NCBI GenBank assembly: GCA_038030265.1
Contig: CM075943.1
Location: forward strand, 43,958,001 to 44,022,000
Length of the DNA: 64,000 bases
Reading direction: 5' to 3'
From: Corythucha ciliata
Lineage: Eukaryota; Arthropoda; Insecta; Hemiptera; Tingidae
Shown here: positions 1 through 11,650 of the stretch, in pieces
Position numbering within the stretch: position 1 is the first letter of the stretch
How the letters are laid out: every line of letters starts with the position of its first letter
Notes under the pieces: model-generated
Told to the model about the DNA's origin: nothing
The model's input: only the letters and a program-made list of their open reading frames with translations
Databases searched by the model: none
Made by a program: the position numbers and the translations under genes

Positions 1-11
1 TTGCAACATGA

Positions 12-173
12 GACAAGAAGTTGGAGGAAAGGAAACAGAAGAAAGTACAGGGTAGGGAAGAGGCGAAGAAGAGGAAGAAGAAAAGAAGAGAAGACGACGG
101 CCGGCAAACTGTGAGGAGACTAGGAGAGATGGAAAAGAAGTTCCTCTCTTACCTGGAAGAGCAAAATACCTAA
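12..173 (+). CDS. possible 3-prime terminal exon of a gene off the left edge (weak)
   Basis: A frame without stop codons runs from about position 12 to a TAA at 171-173. It would encode a very Lys/Arg/Glu-rich tail ending in GEMEKKFLSYLEEQNT. A second frame is also open from base 1 to a TGA at 112-114. The DNA is purine-rich (GAAGAAGAGG-type), so open frames are expected by composition alone, and no good polypyrimidine tract precedes an acceptor. An ATTAAA at about 249 and AATAAA-like sites near 470 could serve as poly(A) signals. I do not recognise a protein family. Confidence 0.2.
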   Translation, partial: DKKLEERKQKKVQGREEAKKRKKKRREDDGRQTVRRLGEMEKKFLSYLEEQNT

Positions 174-1540
174 CAAAGAGCTGGACCCATACGTAACTCC
201 AGATCATTTCGGAATTATGGCTATCTTATATACTTATTAATTTTGTTTATTAAAGATGTAGACCAATCACGACTCACGAGTATCCTACAGTTCTACAAAG
301 GGTGCGCACATACGGAAAAAAACGAAGATTTCAATTCCTCTCGTTTTAAGTGAAAGGTCGGAGGCTTTTTGAAGAGCGATACGCATCGCGTTATAATATA
401 CCCTCTTATTACAATTTTGAAGCATCCTGCCTAGAGCGTGAGTATCACGCCTTTAGTAATAAGGTTTTAATAAATAAAGCGGAGAAGGGGGAAAAAGGAT
501 AAGGATAGAGGGTTAGAGGCGGCTGGACCGTCGGGGAATGGAGTCCCGGTGGCGCCTCTGGTTAGGAGGATAAAAAAAAACCCTCGCCACACCTCCTCTT
601 GGATGTGATCGTCTTCAACATCCATCGTCTTTTCAATTCAAAACGCTCCACAACACAACCTATTACACTTAACCACAGGGCTCCTTAAACGAAATCTCGT
701 TTAGAGCACCCTCTCTGCTTCAGAAAAAAAAAAATTATACAAAAATTAAAGCCAGGTAGCCAAAATATAGCTAGAGCAAACGTTCAACTTTCAAGATTTA
801 CAAAAGACTCATATTCAAGCATGAACACTTTCAGACACTCTTCAAAAATATTAAAGCAATCTAATCGCAGTTTCTTTCTCTTGCCCGTCCACTTGAATTC
901 AACTTGTGAGCAAAGAATGATAGAACGGCCATTAAAGTACCTACATAATTACTGTAAACTAGAAATATAGGACTACATATTCGCACATTGTATACGTTGT
1001 AGGTGAATTAATTTACATCGATTGACAACATATTTCACATCATTAACGGTAACGTGTTATACATTTTGACTTTAACAATACTAGTTGTCAAGACAAACTT
1101 CGTGCGGACTTTACTTTAGGTACATTTTCGGGCGTATCAATAAATGCGGAAGTTTCACAATGGTGCACAAAGAGTTTGGATCAAGGCACACGGAAAATCA
1201 AGCCACCAGGAAATCATAATTTGTACAATCAGTAGGTACAAAATATTCAAAAAGCACACACAAATCAATGGTCCCTCTGAGCATAAGGTGTCGTGCAAGA
1301 AGATTGCACGAAGCAAAAATCGTATTAAGAGGGCGCGCTACCCGGTACCCTCCTTTCGACCGAATAAGAAGAGCACAAATCCCTTATATGGGCCCGAGAA
1401 GCTTTATGAAGGGTCTTCTTAATCCCTGTGGTTGTATTTTTAAATTATCGTGCCTCATATAAATCGTACCTGCGATAACGAACATATTCCAGAGGTGATC
1501 CTACACCTAAAGGGACCCGGGGCGAAAATCTCTAGGAACC
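174..1540. other. gene-free stretch, nothing recognised
   Basis: AT-rich sequence with short open frames that do not resemble known proteins. I see no RNA gene and no clear repeat. It could hold the 3-prime UTR of a gene ending at the left edge. Confidence 0.4.
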
Positions 1541-1543
1541 TTA

Positions 1544-1887
1544 GGGCCGTATTCAGAAATGCTCCTTTACGAAGTCTTAAATAAAGGAGTAGAAAAATGT
1601 GATGGTTTATAAAAATGTGTCATCTGTTTCGAAGCGCTTAAAGGAGGCCTAAAGGTGCGTTTACACCGAAGTGTCGCGCTATACTTACTGCTTGAAATTT
1701 AGTGTCAGACACAAATTTCCTTGGTGTAAACACAAACATCCAGAAATTTTTATCAGAATTTGCACGGTCAGTATAGAAGTGTCTGACACGTTACATTTAT
1801 GTCGAGACATAAGTGTAGCTACATAAATGTTAGACACTTCAGTGTAAACGCACCTTAAAGGCTAGTGTTGGTTTCTGAATACGGGCC
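1544..1887. mobile_element. nested MITE pair: TTA-flanked outer element
   Basis: The outer element begins GGGCCGTATTCAGAAA and ends with its complement TTTCTGAATACGGGCC. TTA (1541-1543 and 1888-1890) flanks both ends as a 3 bp target duplication. A 202 bp second element (1653-1854) sits inside it, so the outer element without insert is only about 140 bp. A 3 bp TTA/TAA duplication is characteristic of the PIF/Harbinger superfamily; that assignment is an inference. No coding capacity. Confidence 0.75.
1653..1854. mobile_element. inner MITE, AGGTGCGTTTACAC family, copy 1
   Basis: A palindromic 202 bp element starts AGGTGCGTTTACACCGAAGT and ends ACTTCAGTGTAAACGCACCT. TAA flanks each side (1650-1652, 1855-1857). 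The interior is also partly self-complementary (GTGTCAGACA/TGTCTGACAC). A second copy lies at 17076-17273. Non-autonomous. Confidence 0.8.
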
Positions 1888-1929
1888 TTAGTCTCTGAAA
1901 AACCCAATTTTTCGACTCTTTAAATTACT

Positions 1930-2290
1930 TCTTTTTCTAAATTTTAATCTAGAAGTTGCCTCCGGAAACTGCTAGTCTAGTACATGGTCGTTTTCACAAT
2001 TTTAGCCGTGAATTAGCGCTTTTTCTCAATTTTATCCGCGAATTAGCACATTTTCTCGCCGACTTTCGGCGTATGCACCCCATCATCAAGGCATTCATGG
2101 GGGTACATACCCCGATACTAGTCGCCGATAAGATCAAATAAAAAAAGAATGTTTCAACTCGACAAATTCACCGCCTTGTAAATTTAACATTCAATAATTA
2201 AATAAAATTAGCACATTTTCACAATCATAGCTGCGCATTTTCTCCATTTAAGCTTTTGAGCCACGAAGTTGTCTCATGAATTAGCGTTTA
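1930..2290 (+). repeat. family A short-period array
   Basis: Diverged units of about 29-31 bp, each resembling TTTTCTCAATTTTAGCCGCG followed by AATTAGCGC. No unit is identical to the next. Confidence 0.7.
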
Positions 2291-2332
2291 CTTAATTTGC
2301 TGATGAATGCACTTCTCAATTGTATCCCCGAA

Positions 2333-2910
2333 TGAGGAAGCAACATAAAAAATAAAAATCGCTGGAAACATTTTTTTTCGAAGGAAAATGACTAAATATG
2401 ACCTGGGCCCTATTGCACAATGTTTTATTAGCTAATAATAGCTAATAAAACAGCTGTAATATTAGCTAATAAAACATTGTGCAATAGGGCCCAGGAATTG
2501 AATATTAGTGCGTAAATTATTGATTTAGATTTATAACGAAATAATAAAACTTGCCATTTTCTTTGGTTACCTTAAACGGCCGGTCTGTGACTCCTGACGT
2601 AGTAAAGGGGTTGTGACCCCTCCCAACCCTCCGCATCATGGCTGTTATCATGTCTTGCCCCTTCTTGTCCTTCCCATTCTCTTAGTCCTATTGTTTGATT
2701 AGTGGGAAGCTATTGTGAAGGCCATGCAAATGCTGTTATTACGTCATCAGTCTATCTAGCCTATTTCAAATGGGTCCCGCAACCCAATAGTTTTAAAAAT
2801 TAAGAAAAAAATATAGGGCCTGATTTTATTTTGAACGGATCGGGTTTTCATGAGTTTTGGTACCCAAGCTATCACGATAGCATGATTTTGGAAAATGTGT
2901 TACTTCCTCA
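2333..2910. mobile_element. 578 bp MITE with 13 bp terminal inverted repeats, copy 1
   Basis: It starts TGAGGAAGCAACA and ends TGTTACTTCCTCA (12 of 13 complementary). A second copy lies at 56859-57423 in the same orientation and is very similar along its length. Both copies carry a nested hairpin. Both lie inside family A arrays. No coding capacity seen. Confidence 0.75.
2405..2493. mobile_element. nested palindromic hairpin GGGCCCTATTGCACAATG
   Basis: Arms read GGGCCCTATTGCACAATGTT and its complement, around a TTAGCTAATA-rich centre. The same hairpin with a rearranged centre is in the second copy of the host element at 56931-57020. It was therefore probably part of the host before the copies separated. 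Confidence 0.7.
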
Positions 2911-3730
2911 TTAGCAATTTTTCTCAATTTTAGCCGCGAATTGAGCGAATTGGCGTTTTTCTCCGTTTCAGCCGTTAATTTTCTCACTTTTTCTCAATTT
3001 TATTCGCGTTTTAAGGGGCATACGCAAAATGTGAATAAATTTTACTTTTCATCCTGATGAATTCGTTTTTGCGTGCTGAATAAATAAAATTAAAATGAGA
3101 GTTTATCTCTATTTTACCCGCACATTAGCGCTTTTTCACAAGTTTAGAAAAAAACTAGCGCTTTATCTAAATTTTTTTCCATGAAGTAGCTGAAATTTCC
3201 TCATTACAGCCGCTAAGTTAACTCAATATTCCATGAATTGGCGTTCTCAAATTCAGCAGGTGCTGAGCGGCTGTACCAATTCTAACCCAAAATTGAGGCG
3301 CTTTGTCTCAATTTTAGCCGGCGAATGTTATTTTTCCAGTTTCATCCACGAAACAACGCTTTCTCACAATTTTCGTTGTGAGTGAGACCTTTCTCTTAAT
3401 TTTAGCCGTGAATTAGCGTATTTTTTCATTTCACCCGTGAATTAGCGATTTTTATTCGTTTTAACCGCTATTTTATAGCGTTTTGTATACAAATTTTATC
3501 TGCCAATGATTGCTATCTTTCTCATTTTTTTTTGGTGAACTAGCAATTTTTCACCATTTCAAGCGCGAATTAGCGCTGTTTCTACTAAATTGCAACCGCA
3601 AATCAGGACTTTTTCATAGTTTTAGCCGTGAATGAGCGCTTTTCCTCAATTTCTGCTGCCACGAATGAGCGTTTTATCTCAATTTTAGCAGCGAGTTCGC
3701 GACTTTTTCACATCGTAATGACCTAAAAAT
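2911..3730 (+). repeat. family A short-period array
   Basis: The array that starts at 1930 continues after the MITE insertion. Units read CTCAATTTTAGCCGCGAATT and variants, ending near a T-tract at 3738-3752. Confidence 0.75.
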
Positions 3731-3944
3731 TCTCATTTTTTTTTTTTTTTTTATCTTCAAGCTTTTATCCGAATGGAGGAGGTCCGGGATGGTCCATCCC
3801 TTTCGCCTACCAAGGCATGCGGGAGACATATTTTATGCAGTTACAGTTATTTTTCGCGATTATTTCCACGCGATTTAATGTTTGAAACTGTTTTTAATTG
3901 GGAGCCTTGGATTTTAGGAAGGAAAACAATGTAAGTTTGTAGAT

Positions 3945-4500
3945 TGGATGATCTAACCAGGGCTTTGAACGACCAATCTTCCTGTCCAAAATTCATTCAT
4001 AAAAAACTCGAACAACAAAAAGGTCTAAGGTCTAACCACTAGAATATCTAAACTCAAATACTGTAACCACAAAAAGCTCGAATCAAGAAGCTCTAACCAC
4101 AAAAAGTTGTAAACAAAAGTATGCACTAATCACAAAAACATTGAAGCACAAAAAACCTTGAATCCCGAAAAGCTCGAACCACAGAAAGCTGCAACCCCAA
4201 AAAGATCTAACCACAAAGGCTCTAACCAATAAGGTACTAACCACAAAAAACTCATACTACGAGAAGAACTCAACCACAGAATGCACTCACCCACAAAATA
4301 ATCTAACCAAAAAATGATCTAACCACAAAAGCTTGGTTTTCAAAACGCTCGAATCACATAAAGCTCTAACCACATCAAGCCATGATCACAAAAACTCTAA
4401 CAGAAGAAAAATTGAACCCAAAGAGACCAAACGCCGAAAGCTGCAACACCAAAATTCTCTAACCCCAAAAACCCTCATGCCCAAAGCGTTCTTCAGTTTA
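3945..4500 (+). repeat. family F array, AACCACAAAAAGCTCT units
   Basis: Tandem units of about 14-18 bp such as TCTAACCACAAAAAGCTCGA, with many variants. The complement of this unit, GAGCTTTxxTGTGGTT, makes up the array at 62935-63475 near the other end of the window. The open frames through it are low-complexity by-products. Confidence 0.75.
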
Positions 4501-4733
4501 AACAAGCAAACGCAGGAAGATTTTTGGCTAAACACAGGCGTAAACAAACAAAGTTTTGTCCGTTTTGTGGCGCTAAGCGAACGATTCCGTTCATCGTCCA
4601 GGTTGCGTGAAGTTGGCCGGACACAAACAGTTGTTTTTAAAAAAGTATCTGAAAGGTGAAAAAGAAAAAATCGAATGATCAAACGAATTAGGCGATTTTG
4701 GAGAGGACTCTTTTTGCCCTTCTTGCTCAGAAT

Positions 4734-4873
4734 CGTTCAATCTTATCGTCAGTCTTGCTATTAATTAATTGATTCAAATCTGTTTATACCGCTGATTCAG
4801 TCATAAACGAAGCTGTGGAAACAGATTTGAACATATTACTTATTAATAGCAAGTCTGACGATAAGTTTGAACG
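4734..4873. mobile_element. inverted-repeat MITE, about 140 bp
   Basis: The left arm CGTTCAATCTTATCGTCAGT continues to CTTGCTATTAATTAAT. The complementary right arm is ATTAATAGCAAGTCTGACGA continuing to TAAGTTTGAACG. Arms are about 50 bp with small bulges. No second copy seen here. Confidence 0.65.
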
Positions 4874-4879
4874 TGTAGA

Positions 4880-5438
4880 CCGGGCCTAAAGCATATAGCC
4901 ACTAGCAGCCGAGTGTAAGCGTAAACATATTGGTAATCTCGGCTGTTTTTTCACAGTCATCTAGCTGAGAGAATCAACGCCAGTGACCGCGCGTTGAAAC
5001 TTCTGTGCGTTATATTAATAATAACAGTTCAACATGACTGTGTCTTATCTTGAATCACACAAGACTGAGCAACAGGGTTCATTTGTTTAAAAAGTGAACC
5101 TACGCCAGGAGAATATAATAAATAAGGCAATAAAACAGAATTAACAAGACGTGAGTTGAGGAGACCGTAGGATAGGGCTTTATGCGTGATAGCTTTCGAG
5201 CATTTACAATGAGCCCACATAAGGAACGTAGGAATAAAGAAGGAGGAGAGGAAAAGATCGGAAGCGAGATGTCTCGCGAAGCTCGTCGGGACCCAGCCGG
5301 ATCAGATAGGTGTCGCCTTTTTCAATGTAAAATAAGTTTGACAGAGAAGGAAAAGGAGGACCATAACCCCTTCAGGCCTCGCAGGACTGAGAGACTACCT
5401 GCTTAATTCCGCCGACCAGTCTCTTGTTAGTAGCATCC

Positions 5439-5483
<45 letters not shown>

Positions 5484-5565
5484 TAATTCTCTGTTCAAAG
5501 CCGCGAGAGAAGACCTTTTTTTATAAACTCGACGACGTTGAGTTATGGTGAGGTTCTTCAACATC

Positions 5566-5597
<32 letters not shown>

Positions 5598-5840
5598 AAC
5601 CCTTCGAGGTGTCGCTAAAGTGAGTGACCAGAAAGAATTTTGTCGTCGTTAGAAGAAAGAAACAATTAGGTAGGTACTGTAAAAAGATCGGAAGAAACAA
5701 GACTTATTTTCGATTAAATGGCAGAAGTTCACCTCACATGGAGCGGAGAATGCCAGTAGGGAAAAAATCGGGTCTATCAGAATAATCCACTAGTTACTGT
5801 GTAAAACACCAAAGATGAAAGAATTCGTGAAAAAGATACA
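4880..5840. other. gene-free stretch with long T tracts
   Basis: Contains a run of 39 T at 5442-5480 and 25 T followed by 9 A at 5566-5599. Short open frames here match nothing I recognise. A T-tract this long may mark the tail of an unrecognised minus-strand retroelement. Confidence 0.4.
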
Positions 5841-5846
5841 TTCTAA

Positions 5847-5980
5847 TGCATAAAATTCTGCTCCAAGGCAGTTCATTTCCATCCGTCTTCTCCATTAACA
5901 TGTTTCAGTTTGGAGAGGACAGGTGGAAATGAACTGCTCCTTGGCAGTTTTTTTCAATTTTTGTGCAAATGAAAAACGCA
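5847..5980. mobile_element. MITE of the CATTTGCATAAAATTC family, diverged copy
   Basis: Starts GCATAAAATTCTGCTCCAAG, contains TTTCCATCCGTCTTCTCC and its imperfect complement, and ends GTGCAAATGAAAAACGC. Related copies lie at 18456-18583 and 28820-28957. Confidence 0.6.
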
Positions 5981-5984
5981 ATAA

Positions 5985-6430
5985 ATTTCAGTAGCGCACT
6001 CTTGAGGATGTCCCTATTTCTGGAATTCCTATGCTTCAGGCGAACAATGCCGCGCTATCATGCCATTTGTCGTGTTGAAACGATCGTAGATGGCCAGTTC
6101 AACACGGCGCAATCCCATCAGAAATTAAATTGCTGTCAGGTGGAAACCACAATTGTTATTTCTTCGACTGAGCCAATCGAAATTTGAGCCTAAGCAAAGG
6201 TTACCAGATCTACAATTTAGCCAGGAGAGGGTGACCAACTGCACCACCTTCTTCAATTTGGTCCGACTTGGTCGAATTTGGAAACCAGATACAATCGGAA
6301 ACCGTCAATTTTCCTATATTCAAACTGGCTGATTAGAATTGAAGGTGAACATTTTGACCTTAGAAAAACAAAGTTATCTTGAAATTTCGCCAGTAAAACA
6401 GATTTTCCACACAAAAAATAAACATTTTTC
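5985..6430. other. gene-free stretch, nothing recognised
   Basis: I see no coding, RNA or repeat signature apart from short open frames. Confidence 0.35.
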
Positions 6431-6620
6431 GAAAAGTAGGTAGCTTTACGGTTGAAATTGAGAAAAACGCCAATTCGCGGCTAAAGTTGAGAAAACACTA
6501 ATTCGTGGTTTCTGGAGGCAACTTCGTCATCGTGGCTAACGTAGGTAGAGAAAAAGCGCTAATTCATGGATAAAAGTTGAGAAAAAAAATCGCTAATTTT
6601 CAGCTGAAATTGTCTTTTTT
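6430..6620 (-). repeat. family A array, reverse orientation
   Basis: Units read CGCTAATTCGTGG and CTAAAGTTGAGAAAA, the complement of the orientation at 1.9-3.7 kb. Confidence 0.65.
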
Positions 6621-6920
6621 TTAAGCGCCCCATACACTGTCAGTTTAACTGAAGACAATCGTGAGGCCGTCGATCGGGGTTACCCACACATTTATCAGTT
6701 AATCTGAAGGGCATGGACTGCAGTACGTGAAAACTGAAGGTCGCCGTAGGACCGGCAAGGATCCGACGTGAGATCGTTGACTGACAGTGTATTTTGCTCG
6801 GCGAATTTGGTCTGACGTTCGCCTCTTGAGGCGACGGCCTGTAGGCAATAGCATAGTGTATGGCGCGCTTTAGAGGCCAAGGCCCAGCCGCCAATGCGCA
6901 GCCCCAACAGCACTCCACCC
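6621..6920. other. gene-free stretch
   Basis: Relatively GC-rich sequence with two overlapping minus-strand open frames (6640-6918) that resemble no known protein. Nothing else seen. Confidence 0.3.
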
Positions 6921-6924
6921 CTTG

Positions 6925-7200
6925 ATTTATATGGTCATGAAATTACCGATAACAATCTGTGGAATGGCCAGTTTCGGGTCTAATTATCGGTCAAATTACA
7001 AGTTTCCGGAAATTATACTCGCCAAATTGCCAGTCTCTGGTTTTTATGCCGCGAAATTTCGTGTTTCGGAGTCTTTCATAGCGACCGTGGAACACAAGCT
7101 AGCCGCATAACTGCAAGATTCTGAAGGTAAGTATCAACGAAATTTGATTTTTTCAGGCTGAATATTCTCGATTTTGTAAGTTTCACGTCCAAGTTTCAGG
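6925..7200 (+). repeat. family D array, AATTGCCAGTTTCGGG units
   Basis: Degenerate units of about 28-32 bp, for example AAATTGCCAGTCTCTGGTTT and AAATTACAAGTTTCCGG. Other clusters lie at 17.9, 36.4 and 47.7-49.1 kb. Confidence 0.6.
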
Positions 7201-10200
7201 GCCTGTTGGGCGTGAACCCTGGGCAAAGCGGTCCCGACTGTGCCTTCAACTTGAACTGAATTGTAATTGAAATTAAAGAGTTTGCAAGTCCGGTCTTCAT
7301 TTGATCTGATTGACGGAATTGAAAATGACCATCTTGTAGAATCTGTTTACGCTTTGGTCAATGAGGGTCTAAAATGTATGTCATCTACCCTCAAAATATC
7401 AACAAAGGGCAAGTAGTTTAGGAGCTTAGTGCGGCACAACTTGTCACTGTAATTTTTCAAGTTTTTTGTTTAAAAGGGAGTGAAAAAAACAAAACGAATT
7501 TTCGAGGAAGTCTTTAGACAGGAAGTTGTCTAAGGCTCAGTTTACTTTAAACTATAATGCGGCGGGGAAAATCAATAGCGTTATTTATGGAGCCAATCCT
7601 CACACAACGCACCCACGGAGCTCTAATAGTACAAAGTCGGCCTAAAAAATGATACCAAATTTAAAAAATTTCTTCGTGTACGTCCTCGAGGAGTTAAGGG
7701 GTGTCCTCATTGGTGAGGGCATGCAGTATAGCAGTATAGGACTAAATGGAAGTTCAAGTACACAAATATCAAATTGAACGCAACATAATTATGAATTGGT
7801 AATTAACACAGTCATGTCTGGGTGTTACTAACTCAGTTTCACTGACTTTTGTAGTTTAGTTTAACCCAAGGACGGGTTCCTCGGAGTTGAAGAAAAAATT
7901 ATGCAACTCATACCTTAAGAGTGATAGTGAAACCTGCCATTAAAAATATTAAAACCCAAGATTTGTGAACCGCACTTAAGTAGTGGCAATAAAATGCAAT
8001 ACCTATACGTTGAAACAAAATGATAAGTTCAACGCAGGAATTCGTATCTTATTTTTTCCTCAGCGATCTACGGGAAAACCTCCTCGATCGTACAACGCGC
8101 CCGGACGGGGGAATTCTTTCGTTCTTCAATCGGGCTCTTTTAGAGGTTTAAGATTAACTGTACTATAAAATTCCAGTCCAAGGCAAAGAAAGTCCAAGTG
8201 GGACCGATTGATTTTACTCGTTAAATGGTAGTCTTGTGAAAAGATTCCTTATAAGGCTCATTAGTAGTTTTTTGAACAAAAAAATAGTGAATGAAATATG
8301 CATTGATGTCACGCCAACTAAGGGAGACAATAAAATATCTGCGTGCGCAGTTAATATAAGTAACAACAACAACAACAACAACAACCAGTCAGTCAGTCAG
8401 TCAACAAGTATAAGTATCCATCTTTCTTGTTTTTTTATTTATTTTCACGTTTTCGAATAAGCAGGAGGTATAGGTTAACACCTAGGTTAGGAGACAAATT
8501 ACAGCGTGACAACTGATCCCAAATTCAATGATTCGACTCATGAAAAAATTAAACCCCTTTCTTCCTTTACGGCATTTCTTGGAAAGGAATTTATTATTCG
8601 CCCTCCTTCTTCAGGTTTTAGGATTTTCTTTTGATCTACTCTCCCCATTATTGCATCCCAGGAACCCCTCTTGAGTCGTGATTACGCGGCTGTGGATAGC
8701 GTCGTAGAGGGGGAGAGGTAGAGCGAATAGGCCAGCTTTTGTTCGAAAAATGGTGTAGAAAAAGTTTTTCTTTTGTCACCCATCTTGCGGGATTTTTTGT
8801 ATTTTTATACACCAGAAAGGAAAGCTCTGTGGTGTGGGAAATATGATTCCCCGCTGAAAGCGTGTGTTAAAGAATTGGGTTATGGCGGAGGACAGACACC
8901 TTTTTTCTTGATCCTAATAAGTTAAATGTCAGTGAAAATGGCTTTGACTATGAAAAACATTCTTGTTAACGTTTCAAAACTGTTTCTTATAAAACCAAAG
9001 AAGAAGAAAAAGTTTAACTTCGTATAACTCGTCACAGGAAAAACATTCTCACGGTTAAGCGAACATCTGTTGTAATAACCGGCCGATGCTTTTTTTTTGT
9101 AACATACCAAGCTACGCTACAAAAATGGAAAAAAAACCTCCGATTCGACTTCGTAAGTAACCATTTCTATAAATGGCTCACAAAATCGTCTAATGTAACT
9201 TGCGAACGAAGCTCAAATAAACGGTAAGCTTGGAGTCATCCTCCGGGTTTCCCATTAGGGATTTCTAGTTGCTCGATCCTCAAAAGGATTTCTCCAATCG
9301 AGCTTTAGAAGTCAGGTCATTCTCCTTACCAGAACGGGTGAGGGGATAGGGGAGCCAGTAAAATTTCTAGTACGCTCTGCCAATTATAAATTGACTATTC
9401 GGTGACCGCTTTGAAAAGGGAATAAAAGAAGGACTTGGGACAATTTCACAGAATCACGTTAGAAAAACATGACCAGGGTGAAATCGAGATGACAAAAACA
9501 AGATAAATATTCTAGAAAATTCCCGTCAAAAAGAAAATCACAAAAGCTACTTGGATTTCTAAAATGTATATCATTTGACACGGATTTGTTGTTGGCTAGC
9601 TACCATTAAACGGTACAAGAAAAAGCGATTCAACCCGTCATAAATTAATAATACGAGTAATTATGTAAGAGAATGTCAGGGTTGGCGCCGACAGGGCCAC
9701 CAAAGCCCGTTTAAGCCTTTTCAAGACTGGGTGATAAATGCATTTAATGGCCGAGACAATTAAAATCTTATCAGAGTTACTTAAAGCATTATAGGATGCC
9801 TGTGAACATTGGTTGTTTGAATTAAAGAAGTATTAATTGAGACTACATCGCATTCGGAGATAAATGCCTATTTTTATCTATGAAAGTTCTTCTTAATAAG
9901 CCTCCCTCACATCACATGTCATAAAATAGGTTCACCGTAACCCGGCCCGGCGGTAAAGTTCAAGAGGCTTGGATGCTGGACTGGTTGTCATTTTCACGGT
10001 AATCGGCTTACACCATATTCTAAAGCACTCATATTGCGGGTCCTGTCACAAAACAAACCATAAATAATATAATGTATAGCTTGAAAGAATAAAGGTTCAG
10101 TCGCGAAACTAAAAGGAAATTCTTGACACCTTTGGAAGTCATTCATTACTACGTATATGCTTTTGTATAACTTGGTTTGTAAGAAAAAACACTAAAAATG

Positions 10201-11060
10201 CTTGAAATCTTCGAAGAAAGAAACAATGGTCTGACCAGCCTTCTCGAATTTCATTTTTTAAACTGATTAATCGATTTTGGATTCATTGACTCCTACCCGC
10301 ACCCAGCAAATTCTCCGATCTAATCAAATTAAACGGTTGCATTGTGAAACTACAAAGGTGTTAATCGCTTGAAGTGTTACCGTTAAAACTCGCGAAAGAT
10401 CTCAGATCTGCTCAAGTATAGGTACACACAAACCACAACTCGGCTCACGCAAAAATTAAATCGCCTCCACCACTAGGCTCTGCTCTTCACACTGCGCGGT
10501 TGGCCCAGCGTTTGCCTCGCGTTCCTCTTTCTTTCCTCTACATGGTTATACACCAAAATGCAATATGTAATTGGCTTTATCTCTAAATGGAGTTATCAAC
10601 TCCAATCTGTTTCGAAAATAAGGCGATTGCGAAGTGTTTTCCCGTTCATTGAAAAGAGCTCACGTGTCTAACTGGGAATTTCTTTACTTCTACAATGAAA
10701 CTCTAGGTGCCATCCATTTCTAACAATGTATACCGCCGAAAAGTGACTAAAAATGACAAAGACGGTGTGGCGAGTGACACGCGGTTGGGCGTTTCACTCG
10801 TCTTGTGTCATGTCTCATGTGTATAATGCTCAGTAATTGTCTTTATGTATTCAATACAGGGACCAACCACCTCGCGTTTTGGAAGTTACGGCCGCCACAA
10901 AACGCTTTATGCATTCATTGCCACAGAATGGATCGCACGGAATTCCCTGACTTTTCCCGGTTTCCTCTGACCAGTTTCGTGAAATTCCCTGACCAAATTT
11001 GGGCTTTGAAGAACAAAGTATACGAAATTAAACACTTATAATTCTGTATGACAAGAGAGA
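7201..11060. other. 3.9 kb AT-rich, apparently single-copy sequence
   Basis: None of the arrays or MITE families found elsewhere are visible. There is a (CAA)n microsatellite at 8362-8384 followed by (CAGT)n at 8386-8402. Short frames have no recognisable domains. Several TTAATTG/ATTAAT motifs occur around 9.6-9.9 kb, which is unremarkable in AT-rich DNA. It could be regulatory or intronic DNA. Confidence 0.35.
8362..8402 (+). repeat. (CAA)n then (CAGT)n microsatellites
   Basis: About seven CAA units are followed directly by four CAGT units. Confidence 0.9.
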
Positions 11061-11063
11061 TAC

Positions 11064-11250
11064 TTTTTTTTTTTTTTTTCCGGGGACGCCGGGCTTTGAA
11101 CCCGGCAGGCGCCTAAGCCTCCCTTGGGCTCCTACGCCATGCCCAGATCTAACTGTGCACTTGTTACCCGTACTACGCGGGCGTTTCGGCCGGTGCGCGG
11201 TTTGTTGGACGCACATCGCCGGGAAGCCGGGTGTGCCATGTCACAGCTCA
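11064..11250 (-). mobile_element. tRNA-like SINE with A-tail
   Basis: On the minus strand, TGGCGTAGGAG (11129-11139) matches the Pol III A box. GGTTCAAAGCC (11092-11102) matches the B box exactly. A perfect T-arm hairpin CCGGG-TTCAAAG-CCCGG is visible, followed by a run of 16 A. The boxes are about 26 bp apart, shorter than in a real tRNA, and the acceptor stem does not pair. The adjoining CGCGGGCGTTTCGG segment recurs at about 58.44 kb. Confidence 0.6.
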
Positions 11251-11650
11251 CCGCAGCCTTATATTGTAATGGGCAAGAGGTACTTAGTAGTGACTTGAGA
11301 ACACTGGCTCGGAAGAATACTGTTATCTGGTCTAGGGTCTAGGCAGGGGCTCAGGGGGCAGCGCTTGGATGCGAGTTTGAGCCCCAGGTGCCACGTTAGC
11401 TCCGGGGGTAGCGTGGAATTAGTTAAGTCCCTCAAAAAATGTATCCAGCCCTACAGGGGCAGTTGGCGGTAAAATATTCTCACCCTCCCCTCAACACACA
11501 TTTATACTCTGTATTTGCTTTATTTCTTTATTTTCTTACGAACAACAATAGCCCCAAATCCCACTGTCTCTCTTTCCCAAAAACAAAATTTTGTACAGCA
11601 CTGTCTGATATCTGCTCAAGAATCTGGCTGATATTTTGGTGTTAACGATT
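11251..11650. other. gene-free stretch next to the SINE
   Basis: Moderately GC-rich. It includes TAGGCAGGGGCTCAGGGGGC near 11340 and short open frames without recognisable domains. It may belong to the SINE or its host repeat. Confidence 0.3.

Noticed and set aside
7201..11060. A cluster of homeodomain-like TTAATTG motifs as an enhancer
   Set aside because: Such motifs are expected in AT-rich DNA; without conservation data there is no support.
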